Shown here one piece after another: positions 7,331 through 9,300 of a stretch of 9,300 bases of DNA. Origin of the DNA: Lachnospiraceae bacterium. GTDB lineage: Bacteria; Bacillota; Clostridia; Lachnospirales; Lachnospiraceae. How positions within the stretch are numbered: position 1 is the first letter of the stretch; every line of letters starts with the position of its first letter. The stretch lies in the NCBI GenBank assembly GCA_014804225.1, contig JAAVAF010000022.1:1-9300 (forward strand), in the 5' to 3' direction. Position numbers and translations under genes: made by a program. The notes beneath the pieces are model-generated. The model made no database searches, was not told the origin of the DNA, and worked only from the letters and a program-made list of their open reading frames with translations.

Positions 7331-7404
7331 ATCCGACAAGACAGTGCGCAAAGTGTGTCGGCGTTTTGGTATTGATGGAAAAGACAGAAAGGCTTAGGGT
7401 TGCG

Positions 7405-8847
7405 ATGATAACGATATATACGAATAGAGAAAATTATCAGTATGACTTGCACGCACTGTTCAAGGCGTTTTATCCGGAACAGAAAGTACAGGTGTATGGA
7501 GAGGATGCGCTGTACGAGCAAGATTGCGGCAGCAGCCGGGTCATTATTCATTTTGATGAAAGACGGATAGAAGCCGTATTTGATATTGATGGAAAAAAGG
7601 AATATACAAACATATATAAAGATGACACAGATGTCACAAAAATCAAACAGAAACTTTCTGTTTATGAGGACCTGTGTGACTACACGGGACGGACGCTTCC
7701 ATGGGGTGGACTTACGGGAATAAGACCGACAAAGCTGTCGATGGGAATGCTATCGGAGGGAATGTGCGATGCGGACGTAATTGCACAGATGAAAGCAGCA
7801 TACGCCGTCAGCGATGAGAAGGCGCGGCTTAGTTTGGATATTGCAAAGCGTGAAAGGAGAATACTTGACAGCATTCATTATAAGGACGGTTACAGCCTTT
7901 ATATCGGAATTCCGTTTTGTCCGACGACTTGTCTTTACTGTTCGTTTACTTCTTATCCGATCGCGGCGTGGAGAAAGCGGATTGCGGATTATTTGCAGGC
8001 GCTCTTTCGGGAGATTGATTTTATTGCAGAAACACATCGGGAAAAGTTTTTGGATACGGTCTATATCGGTGGTGGTACTCCAACAACCTTGGAAGCAGAT
8101 GAGCTTGACAGACTTCTCTCTCATATCAAAGAGAAGCTTGATTTTCGTCATGTTACGGAGTTTACAGTGGAGGCGGGACGCGCTGACAGTATTACAAGGG
8201 AGAAGCTAGAGGTTCTAAAAAAGCACGGCGTTACGCGTATATCTGTGAATCCGCAGACCATGAGGGACGAAACGCTGAAACGGATTGGCAGACAGCACAC
8301 TGTGGAACAGGTAAGACAGGCGTTTTTGCTTGCAAGGGAAGTCGGCTTTGACAATATCAATATGGATATCATTTTAGGACTTCCGGGAGAACTTGAAGAA
8401 GATGTGCAATATACGGTTGACGAGATTGTCAAGCTGAATCCGGATAGTTTTACCGTTCATTCGCTGGCAATCAAGAGAGCGTCAAAGCTGAGTCAGTGGA
8501 TTGAAGAAAACGGCATCGATTCCATCAAAAATACGGACAGCACAATGGAGATTGCGAGAACCGGCGCGGAGAAGCTTGGTATGAAACCATACTATCTTTA
8601 TCGGCAGAAAAATATGTCGGGGAATTTTGAGAATGTCGGTTATGCGCGGGAAGGGAAGTACGGGATTTATAACATTTTGATCATGGAGGAAGTGCAGACA
8701 ATCGTTGCATTGGGCGCAGGTTCGATTACGAAACGAGTGCATCCCGACGGGCGGATTGAGCGGTGCGATAATGTGAAAGATGTTGCCCAATATATCGAGA
8801 GGATTGAGGAAATGATAGAGAGAAAGCGTGTATTATTAAGCGATTGA
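7405..8847 (+). CDS. hemZ: HemZ-like radical SAM protein (coproporphyrinogen III oxidase-related)
   Basis: This is a radical SAM enzyme of the HemN/HemW superfamily, HemZ branch. Bacillus HemZ is linked to oxygen-independent coproporphyrinogen III oxidation, but the reaction in Clostridia is not settled. From the chosen start (480 residues): a HemZ-type N-terminal domain ending in LPWGGLTGIRPTK (98-110); the 4Fe-4S motif CPTTCLYCSF (C172, C176, C179) in the CxxxCxxCxF form; GGGTPT (222-227) for SAM binding; SVNPQTM (280-286); LGLPGE (324-329); and YRQKNMSGNFENVGY (399-413), characteristic of HemZ. Start choice: the frame also opens at TTG 7366, TTG 7372 and ATG 7375, but these lack a good ribosome binding site, whereas ATG 7405 follows AGAAAGG (7386-7392) and AGGG (7396-7399) and gives an MITIYTN start resembling the family. 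No clear promoter is visible between the terminator ending at 7330 and this start, so read-through may contribute. In many Clostridia hisS and aspS follow; they do not here. Confidence 0.9.
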   Translation: MITIYTNRENYQYDLHALFKAFYPEQKVQVYGEDALYEQDCGSSRVIIHFDERRIEAVFDIDGKKEYTNIYKDDTDVTKIKQKLSVYEDLCDYTGRTLPWGGLTGIRPTKLSMGMLSEGMCDADVIAQMKAAYAVSDEKARLSLDIAKRERRILDSIHYKDGYSLYIGIPFCPTTCLYCSFTSYPIAAWRKRIADYLQALFREIDFIAETHREKFLDTVYIGGGTPTTLEADELDRLLSHIKEKLDFRHVTEFTVEAGRADSITREKLEVLKKHGVTRISVNPQTMRDETLKRIGRQHTVEQVRQAFLLAREVGFDNINMDIILGLPGELEEDVQYTVDEIVKLNPDSFTVHSLAIKRASKLSQWIEENGIDSIKNTDSTMEIARTGAEKLGMKPYYLYRQKNMSGNFENVGYAREGKYGIYNILIMEEVQTIVALGAGSITKRVHPDGRIERCDNVKDVAQYIERIEEMIERKRVLLSD

Positions 8848-8870
8848 CAATTCAAAATTCGGACTAAAAT
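8844..8870 (+). promoter_or_regulatory. Possible promoter overlapping the hemZ stop
   Basis: A perfect TTGACA (8844-8849) overlaps the hemZ TGA stop. The best -10 is TAAAAT (8865-8870), one mismatch from consensus but with a short 15-base spacer; at 17-18 bases only poor AT-rich hexamers are found. If active, RNA would start near 8877 and run to the terminator at 9022-9058, about 180 bases. In AT-rich DNA such matches arise by chance. Confidence 0.25.
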
Positions 8871-9021
8871 TATTGAGTATGACATGGATTTCTGGTGTAA
8901 CAAAATACCAAAAGTCCAACAAAAGTACAACGAAATTTTTTGCAGTGATACATCATAATACACCATAATGCAATTTTTATCTCAAAGTTCCAACAAAATC
9001 AGTGTAAATCCACAGATACCT

Positions 9022-9058
9022 AAGGAGTGTTTCGGAAATAATCGAAACGCTCCTTTTT
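9022..9058 (+). terminator. Strong intrinsic terminator after hemZ
   Basis: Arms 9022-9034 and 9043-9055 pair over 13 positions with one G-T wobble, around an 8-base loop, and the right arm runs into TTTTT (9054-9058). It lies 174 bases after the hemZ stop and ends + strand transcription before the next gene. The reverse strand lacks a comparable T-run, so it appears one-directional. Confidence 0.85.
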
Positions 9059-9159
9059 GCGCCGTTATAACAATCAAATCAATCAGGATTAAGAATGGCA
9101 GAGAGGATTCCAGTTTGATATTTTTGGGAAATGTCCTAAAGGTATGATAGAAAAAAGCC

Positions 9160-9183
9160 GATACTATAAATATAAAGAATATC
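9160..9183. promoter_or_regulatory. Weak candidate operator upstream of the putative repressor gene
   Basis: The 24-base segment starts with GATA (9160-9163) and ends with TATC (9180-9183), with partial dyad symmetry inside (AT at the centre, T at two inner positions). BlaI/MecI-type repressors usually bind dyads of the TACA/TGTA type near their own promoter; this is not a match to that consensus. It is noted only because of its position 45 bases before the start codon. Confidence 0.12.
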
Positions 9184-9228
9184 AAAAAAATATATCGAAT
9201 ATAAAAAAACACACAATGGAGGGACAGC

Positions 9229-9300
9229 ATGAAAAGAAAGGACGCTTTAAGTGTAAGGGAAGAGGAACTGATGAATTATCTTTGGAACGTTCATGAGCCT
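9229..9300 (+). CDS. Probable BlaI/MecI/CopY-family transcriptional repressor, 5' part
   Basis: Only the first 24 codons are in the window; the frame is open to the right edge. The start ATG has a very strong ribosome binding site, GGAGGG at 9218-9223, five bases upstream. The visible residues LSVREEELMNYLWNVHEP fit the opening helix of BlaI/MecI/CopY winged-helix repressors, which typically read L-[ST]-x-x-E-x-E-[IVL]-M-x-x-L-W-x-x-x-x-P. Such proteins bind operators as dimers and are often inactivated by cleavage by a partner BlaR1/MecR1-type membrane metallopeptidase, whose gene, if present, would be just downstream. The N-terminal match is short, so another small winged-helix regulator remains possible. 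It is separated from hemZ by a strong terminator, so it is an independent unit. Confidence 0.6.
   Translation, partial: MKRKDALSVREEELMNYLWNVHEP

Larger units (their letters stand above)
8848..9228. other. AT-rich intergenic gap between hemZ and the next gene
   Basis: These 381 bases hold no convincing gene. The first 170 contain short degenerate repeats: AAAGTCCAACAAAA (8911-8924) recurs with one inserted T at 8984-8998, and ATACATCATA (8948-8957) is followed at once by ATACACCATA (8958-8967). A 24-codon frame from ATG 8884 to TAA 8958 has no ribosome binding site and is not called. A strong terminator is at 9022-9058. The last 170 bases are very AT-rich, as expected for the control region of the gene at 9229, but no promoter with good spacing stands out; TATGAT at 9143-9148 is one -10 candidate without a good -35. 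The 170 bases between the hemZ stop and the terminator are a long 3' region for an operon of this kind. Confidence 0.6.

Noticed and set aside
7333..7368. CCGACA/TGTCGG hairpin (7333-7338 with 7356-7361) followed by CGTTTT as a third terminator
   Set aside because: Six pairs with a 17-base loop and a poor T-run are too weak to call.
7366..7404. Upstream starts of hemZ at TTG 7366, TTG 7372 or ATG 7375
   Set aside because: No ribosome binding site precedes them, while ATG 7405 has AGAAAGG/AGGG at good spacing and a family-like N-terminus. ATG 7375 remains a minor possibility.
7814..8209. 131-codon plus-strand frame inside hemZ
   Set aside because: It overlaps the radical SAM core in another frame and is Arg/Leu-rich low-complexity translation with no domain.
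8884..8958. 24-codon frame in the gap after hemZ as a small protein
   Set aside because: It has no Shine-Dalgarno sequence, and its length is expected by chance in this DNA.
8667..8966. 99-codon minus-strand frame spanning the end of hemZ and the gap
   Set aside because: Most of it is antisense to conserved hemZ codons, with no ribosome binding site or recognisable similarity.
9104..9148. TTGATA and TATGAT as a promoter for the gene at 9229
   Set aside because: The spacing is 22 bases, well outside the 16-18 range for sigma-A promoters.
1..9300. CRISPR array, insertion sequence, tRNA, prophage or defence system
   Set aside because: No regularly spaced repeats, transposase or integrase frames, or tRNA-like cloverleaf sequences were seen; the coding content is entirely housekeeping.

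Overview
The window looks like chromosomal DNA from a low-to-mid GC Gram-positive anaerobe of the class Clostridia, most likely the Lachnospiraceae. This rests on protein style (a Clostridia-type HemZ, a bifunctional Rel with the RxKD synthetase motif), AT-rich intergenic DNA with sigma-A type promoters and strong intrinsic terminators, GGAGG-like ribosome binding sites, and the apt-rel-metallo-hydrolase-hemZ order known from Clostridia. Every confident gene is on the + strand, and all are housekeeping genes.

Layout. 1-537: 3' part of trpA (tryptophan synthase alpha), presumably the last gene of a trp operon. 538-788: a busy 251-base gap with a near-consensus extended -10 promoter, an 18-bp inverted repeat overlapping it, about 100 bases of further potential RNA structure, and a strong intrinsic terminator before the next gene. 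This could be a short non-coding RNA or a regulated leader of the potassium genes. 789-3634: trkA and trkH, the NAD-binding regulatory subunit and the membrane subunit of a Trk-type K+ uptake system. A consensus-like promoter starts five bases after trkH and drives apt (3719-4243), followed closely by the bifunctional (p)ppGpp synthetase/hydrolase gene relA/rsh (4264-6621, GTG start) and a small metallo-beta-lactamase-fold hydrolase (6655-7290). The last codons of the hydrolase lie inside a tandemly duplicated terminator hairpin (7273-7330). Next is hemZ, a HemN-like radical SAM protein (best start 7405, end 8847). 8848-9228 is a 381-base AT-rich gap with a strong terminator at 9022-9058 and short degenerate repeats. 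At 9229 a new gene begins whose first 24 residues look like a BlaI/MecI/CopY-type winged-helix repressor.

How they work together. apt recycles adenine to AMP and Rel makes and degrades (p)ppGpp, so the two share the purine nucleotide economy and probably one transcript. trkAH is a self-contained K+ uptake operon. The hydrolase and HemZ-like enzyme follow rel by conserved gene neighbourhood rather than a proven common pathway. I see no mobile element, CRISPR array, tRNA, rRNA or clear novel multi-gene system. The items most worth a second look are the structured region upstream of trkA, the duplicated terminator inside the hydrolase gene end, and the gap after hemZ.
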